A stretch of 64,000 nt of DNA, taken from the NCBI GenBank assembly GCA_027186245.1, contig CP114487.1:8055001-8119000 (forward strand), in the 5' to 3' direction. Below are positions 48,946 to 60,230 of the stretch, piece after piece. The stretch comes from Coriaria nepalensis (taxonomy: Eukaryota; Streptophyta; Magnoliopsida; Cucurbitales; Coriariaceae). The notes under the pieces are model-generated. The model had not been told where the DNA came from, did no database searches, and was given only the letters and a program-made list of their open reading frames with translations. The stretch's first letter is position 1. Every line of letters starts with the position of its first letter. Both the position numbers and the translations under genes were made by a program.

Positions 48946-49439
48946 TTCGAGGTTCAAGCTCAAAGGAATTCCGACACTAATCCTCTGGGAGAATGATGCA
49001 GCCAAAGGTCGTCTCGAAGACCATGAGGTCCACCTCGAGCACAAAATCAGTGCCCTTTTGGACGCCAAAGAAGTGTCAACAAGCTAGTTTGTGTTATGAC
49101 AGTACTAGGACTGGTTGATGATACTTGCATGTTTCCAGCCCTTAAATAAAAAAGTTGTATACAATGAGAAAGTACCACGTGTTTGGTTTTAGCTAGAACT
49201 AGGAGCTTGCTCTTTAGCTCTCTTTCAGTCCAAATTCTGCTATTTTTCAACTTCTTGCTTTTAAAGTCACATTGGGATTGCTATATAGGGAAGAAAGGAA
49301 TGTTCCAAAACATATCTTCTTTCCAATTTTCACTTCTAAGAGTGAGTAGCAAGTAACTAATGATCTGCCCTCTATACACTAAAGAACAATGGCCTAGACT
49401 CACTTTTTTCTCACTTTGAATAAAGATTTATGCTTTCCC

Positions 49440-49624
49440 TCCATTTCCCTCCTCCTCCCTCCTCTAGCATCAAACCCTTTCATTCCTTGCTTCATTCCCC
49501 CCCATCAGAACAGTTCCTTCTTAAACAGAACTTCTTTGCTTCCGAATAGAGTTTTAGATATCTTGTAAAGCTCAACTTCCTTCCCTCTTTTTTCTCCACC
49601 ATCCAAGAAAGAAGTAAAAGCAGA
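49440..49624 (+). promoter_or_regulatory. Pyrimidine-rich leader of the MCTP gene
   Basis: C/T-rich sequence (ccctccatttccctcctcct at 49438) precedes the MCTP start codon by up to 190 bases, as is usual for plant 5-prime leaders. No clear TATA box is visible within it. Confidence 0.4.
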
Positions 49625-52600
49625 ATGAAGCTAGTAGTAGAAGTAGTAGATGCTCATGATCTTATGCCCAGAGATGGTGAAGGCTCTTCTAACCCATTTG
49701 TAGAAGTCGATTTCGGAAATCAACTAAGCCGTACGAAAACCGTCTTCAAAAACCTCAACCCCATTTGGAACCAGAAACTCTTCTTTGATTTTGACAAAAC
49801 AAACAGCTTCCGTCATCAAACCATTGAAGTTTCAGTTTATAACGAGAGGCCAAGATCATTTCCTGGTAGAAACTTTCTCGGAAGAGCAAGGATTTCTTGC
49901 TTGAATATCGTTCAGAAAGGCGAGCAAGCTTACCAAAGAATCCCATTAGAAAAGAAGTGGTTTCTCTCATCAGTTAAAGGCGATATTGGCCTCAAAATCT
50001 ATCTTTCATCAGAATCTGAAACTGACATATCTTCTTCATCTTCTTCTCCTCATCAGCTTCAAATAAGCCCTCCTTTCATTCCATCAAAACCACCCAGCCC
50101 AAATCCTAGTCCTCCTCCTAACTTTCTACCAATTACATTACCTTCTGATCCAAAAGTAGAACTTCCCATCAAGCCAGAACTAAATGAAGAAACTCCTCAA
50201 CTAACTGAAAATTCTAGCTCCACTGATTTTGAAGCTGAGGCAATAATAGAACCTCGTAAAACAAGAGTAGAGACAGTCCAGAAAATATACAAAAACCAAG
50301 TTCGAAACCAGCCCGGGATATCAGTAGAGAAACAATCACAAGGTGTTCCATTCACAATGCAATCAAGCAATCATCGACAAGATAATCCAAGCCACCAAGA
50401 GGACTATGATGTTAAGGACACGAGCCCTCAACTAGGGGAGAGGTGGCCTAATGGCGGAGTATATGGTGGAAGAGGGTGGATGAGCGGGGAGAGATTTGCA
50501 AGCACCTATGATCTAGTCGAGCAGATGTTCTATCTCTATGTTCGAGTAGTTAAAGCCATGGATCTTCCCCCAAGCTCTATTACAGGAAGTTGTGATCCTT
50601 ACGTGGAAGTTAAGCTCGGAAACTATAAGGGAAGAACAAAGCATTTCGAGAAGAAAATGACTCCGGAATGGAACCAGGTCTTTGCATTCTCGAAAGACCG
50701 AATCCAGTCCTCAGTTCTTGAAGTTTTTGTGAAGGATCGAGAAATGGTGGGACGGGATGATTTTCTCGGACGTGTAGTGTTTGATTTGAACGAGATTCCA
50801 ACCCGGGTCCCACCTGATAGTCCTCTTGCCCCACAATGGTATAGATTGGAGGACCGGCATCGAGCTGGGAAGGTACGGGGCGAGATCATGCTTGCTGTTT
50901 GGCTCGGAACTCAGGCTGATGAAGCGTTTTCTGAATCATGGCATTCCGATGCTGCTTCGGTTTTTGGTGAGGGTGTTTTCAACATAAGGTCAAAGGTTTA
51001 TGTCTCTCCAAAATTATGGTACCTTAGAGTGAATGTGATTGAAGCACAAGACATAATTCCAAACGATAGAAATCGTCTTCCAGAAGCTCTTATAAAAGTT
51101 CAAGTTGGAGGGCAAGTTCTTAGGACCAAGATCTGCCCAAATCAGACTACCAATCCTACTTGGAATGAAGATTTGGTGTTTGTAGTGGCCGAGCCTTTTG
51201 AAGAGCAGCTGCTTATAACAGTTGAGGATCGCATCCACCCATCGAGAGAAGACGTATTAGGGAAGATAAGTCTTCCTATAGACACGTTTGAAAGGCGCTT
51301 AGACCACCGGCCTGTGCATTCTCGTTGGATCAATCTCGAGAAGTATGGTTTTGGTGCTTTGGAAGCTGATAGAAGGAAAGAGCTCAAGTTTTCTAGTAGA
51401 GTTCATTTAAGGGTTTGTCTTGAAGGTGGATATCATGTGCTAGATGAATCAACTTTGTATATAAGTGACCAAAGGCCAACAGCTAGGCAGCTTTGGAAGC
51501 AACCGATTGGGATATTGGAAGTAGGAATTTTAAGTGCTCAAGGGCTTCTTCCGATGAAGATGAAGGACGGTAGAGGAAGCACAGATGCTTATTGTGTGGC
51601 TAAGTATGGTCAGAAGTGGATCCGGACAAGGACAATACTAGACACATTCAATCCGAAATGGAACGAGCAATACACATGGGAGGTTTACGATCCCTGCACA
51701 GTAATCATGTTGGGCGTTTTTAACAACACACATCTTGGAGGAGATGAGAAGCAGAATGTGGCGAGAGATTCCCGGATCGGAAAGGTAAGAATCCGGCTAT
51801 CAACACTTGAAGCTCACCGTATTTATGTACATTCTTACCCACTTCTAGTCCTACAGCCTAATGGAGTGAAGAAAATGGGAGAGCTACAGTTGGCAATTCG
51901 GTTCACTACTCTCTCTTTGGCTAACATGATATATGTTTATGGGCACCCCTTGTTGCCCAAAATGCATTATTTGCATCCTTTCACCGTTAACCAGATCGAG
52001 AACTTAAGGTACCAAGCCATGAACATTGTGGCTCTACGGCTCGGACGAGCTGAACCACCTCTTAGAAAAGAAGTGGTAGAATACATGCTAGACGTGGATT
52101 CTCATATGTGGAGCATGAGGAGAAGTAAAGCGAACTTTTTCCGTATCATGGCCCTACTTTCCGCTACCATATCAATGGGGAGATGGTTTGGTGAGGTTTG
52201 TAATTGGAGGAACCCAATCACGTCCGTTCTTGTTCATATCCTCTTCCTCATTCTAATCTGGTATCCGGAGTTGATTCTTCCGACTAGTTTCCTTTACATG
52301 TTTCTTATTGGAATCTGGAACTATAGGTTCCGGCCTAGGCACCCGCCCCATATGGATACTAAGCTTTCATGGGCAGAAACAGTGAGCCCAGATGAGCTTG
52401 ATGAAGAATTCGATACATTTCCAACTTCAAAGCAGAATGATTTGGTTCGGTTAAGATATGATAGGTTGAGAAGTGTGGCGGGGAGAATTCAGACAGTGGT
52501 GGGCGACATAGCGACACAAGGGGAGAGGTTTCAGTCTCTCATTAGTTGGAGGGATCCTAGAGCCACTAGTCTTTTCATTGTGTTTTGTTTGTGCGGAGCT

Positions 52601-52747
52601 GTTGTGTTATATGCTACTCCTTTCAGGGTTGTGGCTTTAGTTGCTGGATTGTATTATTTGAGGCATCCTAGGTTTCGGAGCAAGCTGCCTTCAGTTCCTA
52701 GCAACTTCTTCAAGAGATTGCCTGCTCGAACAGATAGCTTGCTGTGA
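49625..52747 (+). CDS. MCTP: multiple C2 domains and transmembrane region protein
   Basis: One uninterrupted frame of 1040 aa. C2A spans residues 1 to about 125 (MKLVVEVVDAHDLMPRDGEG, NPFVEVDFGNQ). A Pro/Ser-rich linker of about 170 aa follows. C2B starts near 303 (LYVRVVKAMDLPPSSITGSC), C2C near 465 (LWYLRVNVIEAQDIIPND) and C2D near 628 (IGILEVGILSAQGLLPMKMK). The C-terminal PRT_C region has paired hydrophobic segments at about 865-900 (VLVHILFLILIWYPELIL) and 980-1015 (LFIVFCLCGAVVLYATPFRV). MCTPs tether the ER to the plasma membrane, mainly at plasmodesmata, using C2 domains that bind anionic lipids with or without calcium. Lack of introns is usual in the family. The four-C2 layout fits the QUIRKY-like branch; the exact member is uncertain. 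Confidence 0.93.
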   Translation: MKLVVEVVDAHDLMPRDGEGSSNPFVEVDFGNQLSRTKTVFKNLNPIWNQKLFFDFDKTNSFRHQTIEVSVYNERPRSFPGRNFLGRARISCLNIVQKGEQAYQRIPLEKKWFLSSVKGDIGLKIYLSSESETDISSSSSSPHQLQISPPFIPSKPPSPNPSPPPNFLPITLPSDPKVELPIKPELNEETPQLTENSSSTDFEAEAIIEPRKTRVETVQKIYKNQVRNQPGISVEKQSQGVPFTMQSSNHRQDNPSHQEDYDVKDTSPQLGERWPNGGVYGGRGWMSGERFASTYDLVEQMFYLYVRVVKAMDLPPSSITGSCDPYVEVKLGNYKGRTKHFEKKMTPEWNQVFAFSKDRIQSSVLEVFVKDREMVGRDDFLGRVVFDLNEIPTRVPPDSPLAPQWYRLEDRHRAGKVRGEIMLAVWLGTQADEAFSESWHSDAASVFGEGVFNIRSKVYVSPKLWYLRVNVIEAQDIIPNDRNRLPEALIKVQVGGQVLRTKICPNQTTNPTWNEDLVFVVAEPFEEQLLITVEDRIHPSREDVLGKISLPIDTFERRLDHRPVHSRWINLEKYGFGALEADRRKELKFSSRVHLRVCLEGGYHVLDESTLYISDQRPTARQLWKQPIGILEVGILSAQGLLPMKMKDGRGSTDAYCVAKYGQKWIRTRTILDTFNPKWNEQYTWEVYDPCTVIMLGVFNNTHLGGDEKQNVARDSRIGKVRIRLSTLEAHRIYVHSYPLLVLQPNGVKKMGELQLAIRFTTLSLANMIYVYGHPLLPKMHYLHPFTVNQIENLRYQAMNIVALRLGRAEPPLRKEVVEYMLDVDSHMWSMRRSKANFFRIMALLSATISMGRWFGEVCNWRNPITSVLVHILFLILIWYPELILPTSFLYMFLIGIWNYRFRPRHPPHMDTKLSWAETVSPDELDEEFDTFPTSKQNDLVRLRYDRLRSVAGRIQTVVGDIATQGERFQSLISWRDPRATSLFIVFCLCGAVVLYATPFRVVALVAGLYYLRHPRFRSKLPSVPSNFFKRLPARTDSLL

Positions 52748-53245
52748 TTTTTACTTTCTTATCTTCTTTCTTTTCAACCCAATTTTTCGTTTTTATGTTC
52801 TAATAATATGTTTGTATCATTACAATCTCGTACACGGTTGATGAATGTTTTTTTATGTACCATAAGCCAAACGAATTTGATAAATTATGGGATAATTCAA
52901 TGTTTGATGCAATTGTGAAATAACTTCTGTAAATGCAACTTTTCCCTTATTTTCTGTAATAGCATTGTGTTTGTCCAGAAGTAAGACTAATGATCAGACG
53001 ATCCTGTATAACCTTGGGTAGTAAGCATGTTGGAACAAATCACATATATTTTATAAAATATATTCAAACATAAAAACACAGCAAAATTGGAAGAGAAAGA
53101 GAAAGATACTTGCAAAATAGAAGAGAATGGCAAAAGTGTTGAAATATGGGCTCTCCATTACCAAAAAAATTAGAAGAAAGGGGCGGTTTTACGGCTAAGT
53201 CCTGGCAAATGAAAAGACAACAGAAGAAAAGCATTCCTAACTCCC
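52748..53245. other. Intergenic region between convergent MCTP and RPL6
   Basis: This holds the 3-prime flanks of two convergent genes. It is AT-rich and no gene is seen. Confidence 0.5.
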
Positions 53246-54715
53246 CTAGAAGACAAGTTCATGGGGCTTCATGCCTGACTTGAGAGAAAACCTTGCTGAC
53301 AAGTATGCCTTCAATTCTGGAGCTCCCTCAACAGATTTTAGCAAAGCTGTGTCCACGGCTTTCTGGTCATCTTTTTTCTCTTGTGGGAGCACCTTCTTCT
53401 CCTAAATATTATTAGAACAAAAAATTAGATGAAAAGCATGACATAATTGAGGATAGTGTAAGACTATGGGGAAGAAAGACAATGATGAGCAAACCTCTTT
53501 ATCTCCCTCGAAAAATTCACCCTCTCCCTTATTCTTCTTCTTTTGGACCTCCTTCGAGAAGTACTTATCATCAAGCTTCTCTACGTTAACTCCAGAAACA
53601 TCAACCTTGGTGGACGTTGCAATCACATAAGATTGATTAACACGTCTTAGGGGAACACCATTGAGAATGAATGGTCCTGTAATATGAAGCAATTGTAATG
53701 ATAAAGAACATTACTTCATTTCTAGGTATGCCATAGAGCTAGTCGAGCCTATGATATCTGATTAATATGAAAGTCTGTATGATGTAAGAGAGTAAGCATG
53801 GTTCTTCTTAGAAATTAACAAATTGGAGCAGAAACGTAACACTTCTACACTTGAAATATACATATACCAGCCTTGGGAACTTATATTTGGAGTAAAATGG
53901 GTGCTTTTCATATAGGAAAGGATAAATACACCAAAAGACATGACACTCATAACATTATCAGTAATTTTAAATTCTGTAATCCAACATTGATCAAGCAAAC
54001 ATTGAACAAGATGAATCAGTAATCATGAATTGAAGGAGAAGGTAGAACAAGTTCGATCCATCAAGAAAATTGTCAACGACTCAAATAAAACACGGAAAAC
54101 AAGAGGCGCATTATAGAATTTAAGACCAATTGATAGGTAAAATAGCTCTACCAGTTTCTAAGCTATCCACCTAAACTATAATTCATTACAAAAACGTCAA
54201 AACTGGAGAGAAAATGAAGAAACTCACCAGTTATCAGGAGCAAACCAGAAGGGAGCTGCTTCAAAAAAACAACTCTTTTACCCTTGAACCTCCCAGTAAG
54301 TATAATTAGAACGGTTCCAGGAGTAATGCTGGCCCTGAAGGAAAATGTATCATCACATATTATAATCTGTCATCTCAAAATCACCCATTTTCAATCTAAA
54401 CAGAATCACAAGCACAATTCCATAGTCAGCGAGAAATTTGAGAGAGAGAGAAGACCTGAGCATGGTTGGCTTCGGCTTGCGCTTGTTAACAAGGGGCTTC
54501 TTAACATCATCGGCCGGGTAAAACTTGGGAGGCTTCTCTGCTGGGGCTTCGGCCTTAGGCTTGGGATCGTGGCGGGGTAAAACGCCGCCGTTTTTGGCCT
54601 TGATGGCCCAGAGACCTCGCTTGTGGTACATCTTCGATCTCGAGTATTTTCCCACACCTCTGATGAGATCTGGATTCCTGCTGTTAACCCTAGCCGTTTT
54701 CTGCTTGGGAGCCAT
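53246..54715 (-). CDS. RPL6: 60S ribosomal protein L6 (eL6)
   Basis: Four exons read right to left: 54456-54715, 54228-54334, 53495-53676 and 53246-53401. They total 705 nt (234 aa), the usual plant length. Exon 1 gives the start [40 protein letters not shown] and a Lys/Pro-rich stretch. Exon 2 gives [20 protein letters not shown] and [14 protein letters not shown]. Exon 3 gives [20 protein letters not shown] and [17 protein letters not shown]. Exon 4 ends [14 protein letters not shown]. The protein is a structural part of the large cytosolic ribosomal subunit. The upstream region has a gccctaac element, similar to the telo-box of ribosomal-protein promoters. Frame and splice sites are intact. 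Confidence 0.95.
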
Positions 54716-55175
54716 TGATGAACGGGCAAGGGAGCTCCTGGAAATTGAGCTTGTTCTGTAGAAAATGAAGGATTCGGCGGAGCAGTTAGCAGTGAGCTAT
54801 AGCCTTTATATCAATACGATACAGTCGGAAGAGAAGCCCTAACGGGAAGAACAAAGCCTCAATTTCATGGGCTTTATTGTTATTTGGGCTTTGCTCCAGC
54901 CCATATCTCAAAATTCTATAGTTCAATAAAAAAATTTCTAGTTCCTATTATTACCCAGAAAAAAAAAAATCCTTCCCACGAGGTTGGGCTTCTTCTTTCT
55001 CTGTTCGACTGTCATCTCCTCTCTCTCTGGACCAGAATTACTATTGCTTTGCCAGCTTGAATAATTCTTCCGAAGTGAAAGAGCACTGCATTTCTCGTCA
55101 AAGCGCGGTGGCAGATTGAGACTTAGACGCATAGAACGAAGTGAGAGGGAGTATTATTGTGCCACAGAGCTCCAA
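54716..55175. promoter_or_regulatory. Divergent promoter between RPL6 and the DnaJ relic
   Basis: The start codons face away from each other, 460 bases apart. A gccctaacggg motif lies near 54835 and is a telo-box-like sequence. A T-rich and CT-rich tract lies near 54990-55030. RPL6 should keep its promoter even though its partner is dead. Confidence 0.5.
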
Positions 55176-55835
55176 ATGATACGCTCCAATGGCGTCAGGT
55201 TAGCTGTAGCTTGTTTGTTCGTCGCTCTATAGCTTTAAATTTACCTCGTGAATCCCATTGGAGCTCCGTAAGCCTCCCCTGCTCATTACTTTGCGATTGA
55301 AGTTTTCGTACTCTTTATCATTACAGTTATGATTCTTTGAGTTTTCTTTGTTTCGGATTTGATGTATTATAGGTATATGACGCGGTGTGTAAAGTAGAAG
55401 GCAGTAGGGGATTCAACCCAACGGCGTGCAGCTTATCAGGATTTTTCAAAAATTGCGGTTCAATAAATGATAAATTGTCAATTTTGCAAGTTCTTTCTAC
55501 TTCGAATTTCTATATGATTTATGGGATTATGAAAGGAAATTAGTGGACTTTTGGCATTTCTTTTTCCAGATTTTAAGGCATTATGTATGTATAGCCTATA
55601 GGCTTGTATTATTTACATGATAGCTTTTTACTGTTCTTTCATGTATTTGTAGATACAGTTAGTCAGAAGAAATGGTTTTTGTTGGGTGTTTGGATTGCAA
55701 ATTGTGGAGGGGCGAAATCAATTCATGGGACAGGTGTTAAATCTGAGATGATGAATCCATCATTTTACTAATTCTTGAATTGTTTTTTTTTTCCCTCTCA
55801 TGGCTGGTTATACTTCATCGTTCTACAACCATATT

Positions 55836-55929
55836 TTCTTTATCATGTCATCTCATTCTTTTAGCCTCTTCAAATACTTCATCCTTTCTTTATCATGTCA
55901 TCTCTTTCTTTTAGCCTCTTCAAATACTT
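55836..55929. repeat. Two-copy 50-bp direct duplication
   Basis: ttctttatcatgtcatctca (first copy, about 55836) recurs 50 bases later with one change, including ttttagcctcttcaaatact. It lies at the left edge of the inserted DNA in the DnaJ relic. Confidence 0.8.
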
Positions 55930-56239
55930 TCTCCTCCTCATTTTTTTTCTGATTAGCTATGTATTAAAAAATTCAAATGTATCAGTTTTATCCTTATAAT
56001 TTACATTCTTATATTCTTTTAGGACTAATTCATTATCTAATATCTTATTTTTAAAAGTTTAGCATATTTTTTTCATTCATAGTCTACCATTTAATTATCG
56101 GCTTAATCTGACTTTTGTCTACTCTTTATCGACTTATAAGATAAAAATACAAGATTAATCAATTATGTTGGCTTGTCAAAGCACTTTCTTGATATGATCT
56201 TACAATTTTTATAACTACCCAAATCTTGTCTCCTAACAA

Positions 56240-56890
56240 AAAAATAATCAATTTGACTTATATTATGTCAACTCGTAAAGATTACTAAATGATTCTCTCT
56301 TATAGAAATTATTTACTATCCCAAAATCAGTAGTTAAGGCAAGTCTAAATAAAAACCTTCAAATTATTTTGAAATCTAAAACCTTGACATCTAATGAATC
56401 TTCTCATACCCGACTTTATCCTTACTTACATAGTCATTTAAATCTCCACCTAAGAAAATATTGTCCAAAGAGGGGATCATATTAACTCATTCTCCCAAGG
56501 AGTCTCTAAATTCCTTCTTAGTCTCATCATCTAATTCCACTTAGGGTACAATGTACTAATAATATGCACTATCTCTGATTTTAAGGATAAAGTAATACTC
56601 ATAATTCTATCCCCAAACTTCTTAATAACAATTATTGCATCATTATAGGTTTTATACACCTATATTCCTATCTCATTCCTAATTTTATACGTTCCTAAAT
56701 AGAAAATTTTAAACCCTTCTCCTAATTTATGAGTCTTGCTCACCTTCTACTTTGTTTCTTGAAGACAAGTTATGTTTACCTTCTATGCATGGTATCCACT
56801 AACTCCATTGACTTGCCCATCAATATTCCTATATTCTAATAGACTAATCTAATTTTCTTAATTCTAGTATAAACTAACTTTTTTACTCCC
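56240..56890 (-). mobile_element. LINE (L1-type) endonuclease fragment
   Basis: On the minus strand, pieces with stops read NIGILMGKSMELVDTMHRRK, VNITCLQETKW, NDAIIVIKKFGDRIMSITL, then a region matching the N-terminal endonuclease of plant L1 LINEs (the ITCLQETKW motif carries the catalytic Glu region). No reverse transcriptase follows toward 56240 and below. The fragment lies within the interval where the DnaJ J-domain exons should be. Confidence 0.8.
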
Positions 56891-59189
56891 CCTCATCCAG
56901 TATAGTACAAAAACCTTTGTCTATTTATCACTCCAATCGGACACTGCTGCAACTTACTCATTTTACATTACACCCGAGCGTAGGTGGAGCATGTCACTTA
57001 TAGTGGGGGATGTCCTAACATTTCACATTAATTTTTTTGAGCTCAAATCCATTTAAAAGTTTGTGCCGTTTTAGTTAGTTGACTGTCATAGACCTAACAC
57101 CAACAGTGCTCTGTTTTAATGATGCTAGGCTATCACCAATGTAGCACTATCACTCCTCCTTTATTCGGACTTGTAACCGGCCGTCACAATGGGCTGAGTT
57201 GATGTATGATAGGGATAAAAACCCTTTTATAAGTGTTGTAGGAGTTAGCGAAAGTGTAGATATTTTGTTATTGGGCCTCAGATCACTTCAGTTATTTTTC
57301 TTCTTTAACAATTATTGGTTTTCTATCCTTCTTTCTGGTGTAAGATGAAACTCTTTTGGAACTAATCCACCTTTGAAAAATCAGATGACATTACGGAGAA
57401 TACAGGAGAATACAACAAGGCCAATACTAACATGCTAATACAAGGATTACTATGTGTCGATGTAGTGTTAATGTAATAAACTTACCAATATAATTTTATG
57501 CATTTTCCCATTTCAATTTATATCCCTTTTGCTGTGTCTGTTTCTACCAATCAACCATTTGTCTTTCTTTTCCCCCTCAGTCTCTTCTTCTGTCTGCATG
57601 TGGTTACTAATAATATTATGGTTATAGAGCTTCTGCAAGTCTTGCAATGGGGAGAAAGTCGTGAAAGGAGTGAAGCCACTCAAGTTAGACATCATGCCAG
57701 GTATTCTGCATTCGAAGGATTGGGAAATATTCATTCTATTATCACATAGTCGTCATAATTGTTACCTTCGTTTTTGTATATAACTTCAAAATACAAATGA
57801 TCAAATAAGTTTCCCTCTGTAATGCAAAATTAAACAAAGTAATACTGGAAGTTAGTTGATTGTGCTAATGGTGTCTTTGTTTTCAGTAATTATTCCACAT
57901 ATACAGTATATAATGCATAGTTCTTTAGTATTGGAATATGGGCAGTCAATCCAAAGTTAAAGAATATTGTTGATTTGCTTACTCTTTTTTTTTTTTCCTT
58001 TTCCCCCTTATCAACTATTCTATGGTTCCTCAGCCTTTGAATTTGCGGTTTTCAGAAATAGATGATAATGAAACCATGAAGGTGTTTAGAAGTGGAGGAC
58101 CGGATCCTGATGGAGATCCACCTGGTGATCTTTATGTCATCATTAAGGTGACCTCCATCTTCTTCTTTGTTATGCATTACAGATTTGTTTTTAGGTCTTT
58201 TACAGAGAAGTTAGTGATCAAGGAGTTCTATTACTGTATATTCTTTTCCAGCTTCTTAATTTGGTGTCCCTTTTTCCAGGTTCGGGAGAGAAGGCTCTGA
58301 TACTCATGTAGATGCTGTTATAAGTGTAACTCAGGTATTATCTGTTAGTACCTCATAAAAGAAGGAACTAGCCATTTATCTTTGCTGACAAAATTCTATT
58401 CACGTGTAATAAGTGCCTTGGGATGATAGTTTCTTATTCGTAATCACCCACTGAGGTTATTGAATTGGGGTATGCCACAGGCAATTTTGGGGGGAACCAT
58501 CCAGGTCTCTCAACTCTCACTGGAGACGCTGTCCTCAAGGTTTGTGATATATTATGCTTTATCTATTCATGATAATTGTTACTTAGTTTTAGGTAATGAT
58601 ACATCTTCAATTGCAAGGTTTTCCTTGTCATAGTTAAAGTAAGCAATCATTCCTTCTGATATTTCCGGCACCCAACCTGGTCAAAAGGTTATGCTGAAGA
58701 AGAAAGGTGAGTATCTGCATTTGTTTCCTTTCTAAACACATTTAGAGTCCTTTTCATATGCAAGAAAGTAAGTAAATTCAGAAGAATGGAATGATGAAAC
58801 TCAAGAAATATGTATACCAATACACTTCACTTGAAAGGAAAGAAGTAGTTCTGAAGGTGGTTGTGTTTGTGCTTGCCATCCGTACTATTTTTCATCACTT
58901 TGATCTATTTTTCCTGATATTATCTTTTAAACAGGTATCAAAACAAGGAAGTCTTTTTCATTGGGTGATCAATATGTAAACTTTAATGTCAGCATACCCA
59001 CGTAAGTCTTAAATGCTCTTTATTTTATATGGTTTTGAATATATTTCGTGGAGAGTTAAACAATACTTGATGTTGGTGAATCATATCCATAGGAGCTCGA
59101 CTCCAAGGCAGCGTCAACTGATCGAAGAGTTTAGCAAAGCTGAGCAACGGGAAGATGATAAGTGCAATGCGGCCAGAGCATCTAGATAA

Positions 59190-60230
59190 AACCCAGACCG
59201 GATAAAAGTGTGTTTCTGTGGCAGTTGAAGCTAGTGCTTACTCGTGAGATAGAAACAGAAAGGAACTATAGAAAGACCGGCCCCACTCTGAGTTTTGTAG
59301 GAGCTATTTTAGGCTATCATATTTTCCAATGCTCACTTTGCATCGAGACATAATTTTCTCCTCGAAAACATACTTGTAATTTGGCCGAAAAATTTTAAAG
59401 CGCACTCAATTTATTATAAATCAAATAATCGGAAGAATACAGATATGATGTGATAATGATTGATAGATTTATAATAGACCGAATCTATGGAGAATTCTTT
59501 AATTTGAAGAAGGGTTATTGCCATGTATTTACAGTGCGTATCCCCCACAAAGCGTTATGTACAGCCTTTGATGTTGTTGGATTATGCCAAAAGATAACTA
59601 AAATGTATCCATAACGCCATTTGTATCCCTTTTGGTTCATTTATTTTGAGGGGATGCCACTCTTATTCCAAAGGAGTGTGAACTCACGTAGGATTGCAAC
59701 TGTAAATGATCGAATGTACATAATTAAACTCGTGTTAATGATAAAATATGAACTTAAATGCTCATAGTAATAACAAATATGTTTCATTATTTGTCTTTGA
59801 AACCAGATAAGTCATTAAGAAACCAACTTAGGTATAAAGGCTTGCCATTCAATGACAATGATGGCTGCATCAACTTGCTTTCTGGATTATTACCACTAAA
59901 CCAAAAATAAATATGTGAGAAGTGAAAAACGAAAACCGCTTACAGGGTACATCTTCTACACCTGCATCTCTATATTTGGATTATAAAACTTACGGAAATT
60001 TCGGACATAATCAATGATAGCAAGTATTTGGGTCTAAAGGGAGAAATCTTTTGACTTCACTGGCACAACTAGAAATCATTTTGGATGCCAGGTGCTGTAA
60101 GTATAACTCAATATTTAGATGAATCGGGTTTGCAAATTGTGACTGACCAAAGGGATTTCATCTCCCAGGTCATAAATCCAAGGATCTTTTTGTCAAACTA
60201 GATCTTCAAAACTTGCCTCAGACTGCTACT
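59190..60230. other. Intergenic region between convergent loci
   Basis: 3-prime flanks of the DnaJ relic (+) and FRIENDLY (-). No gene is seen. Confidence 0.5.

Larger units (their letters stand above)
55176..59189 (+). pseudogene. Mitochondrial-type DnaJ (GFA2-like) gene, hollowed and frameshifted
   Basis: GFA2-like proteins are mitochondrial J-domain co-chaperones. The start MIRSNGVR (55176), a second N-terminal piece at about 55385-55460 and a third at about 55665-55730 (KKWFLLGVWIANCGGAKSIH) match the N-terminal presequence region. The J domain, Gly/Phe region and most of the zinc finger should follow but are absent; 1.8 kb including LINE sequence lies there instead. The gene resumes at 57628-57700 (CKSCNGEKVVKGVKPLKLDI), then 58056-58147 (ETMKVFRSGGPDPDGDPPGD), 58281-58334 (REGSDTHVDAVISVTQ, frame lost by a short deletion), 58482-58540 (ILGGTIQV, then a shift), about 58671-58706 (GTQPGQKVMLKKK), 58935-59001 (SFSLGDQYVNFNVSIPT) and 59093-59189 (QRQLIEEFSKAEQREDDK). 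Without a J domain it cannot stimulate Hsp70. Confidence 0.85.

Noticed and set aside
53762..53998. Minus-strand frame inside the second RPL6 intron
   Set aside because: No recognisable domain; it lies between well-supported RPL6 exons.
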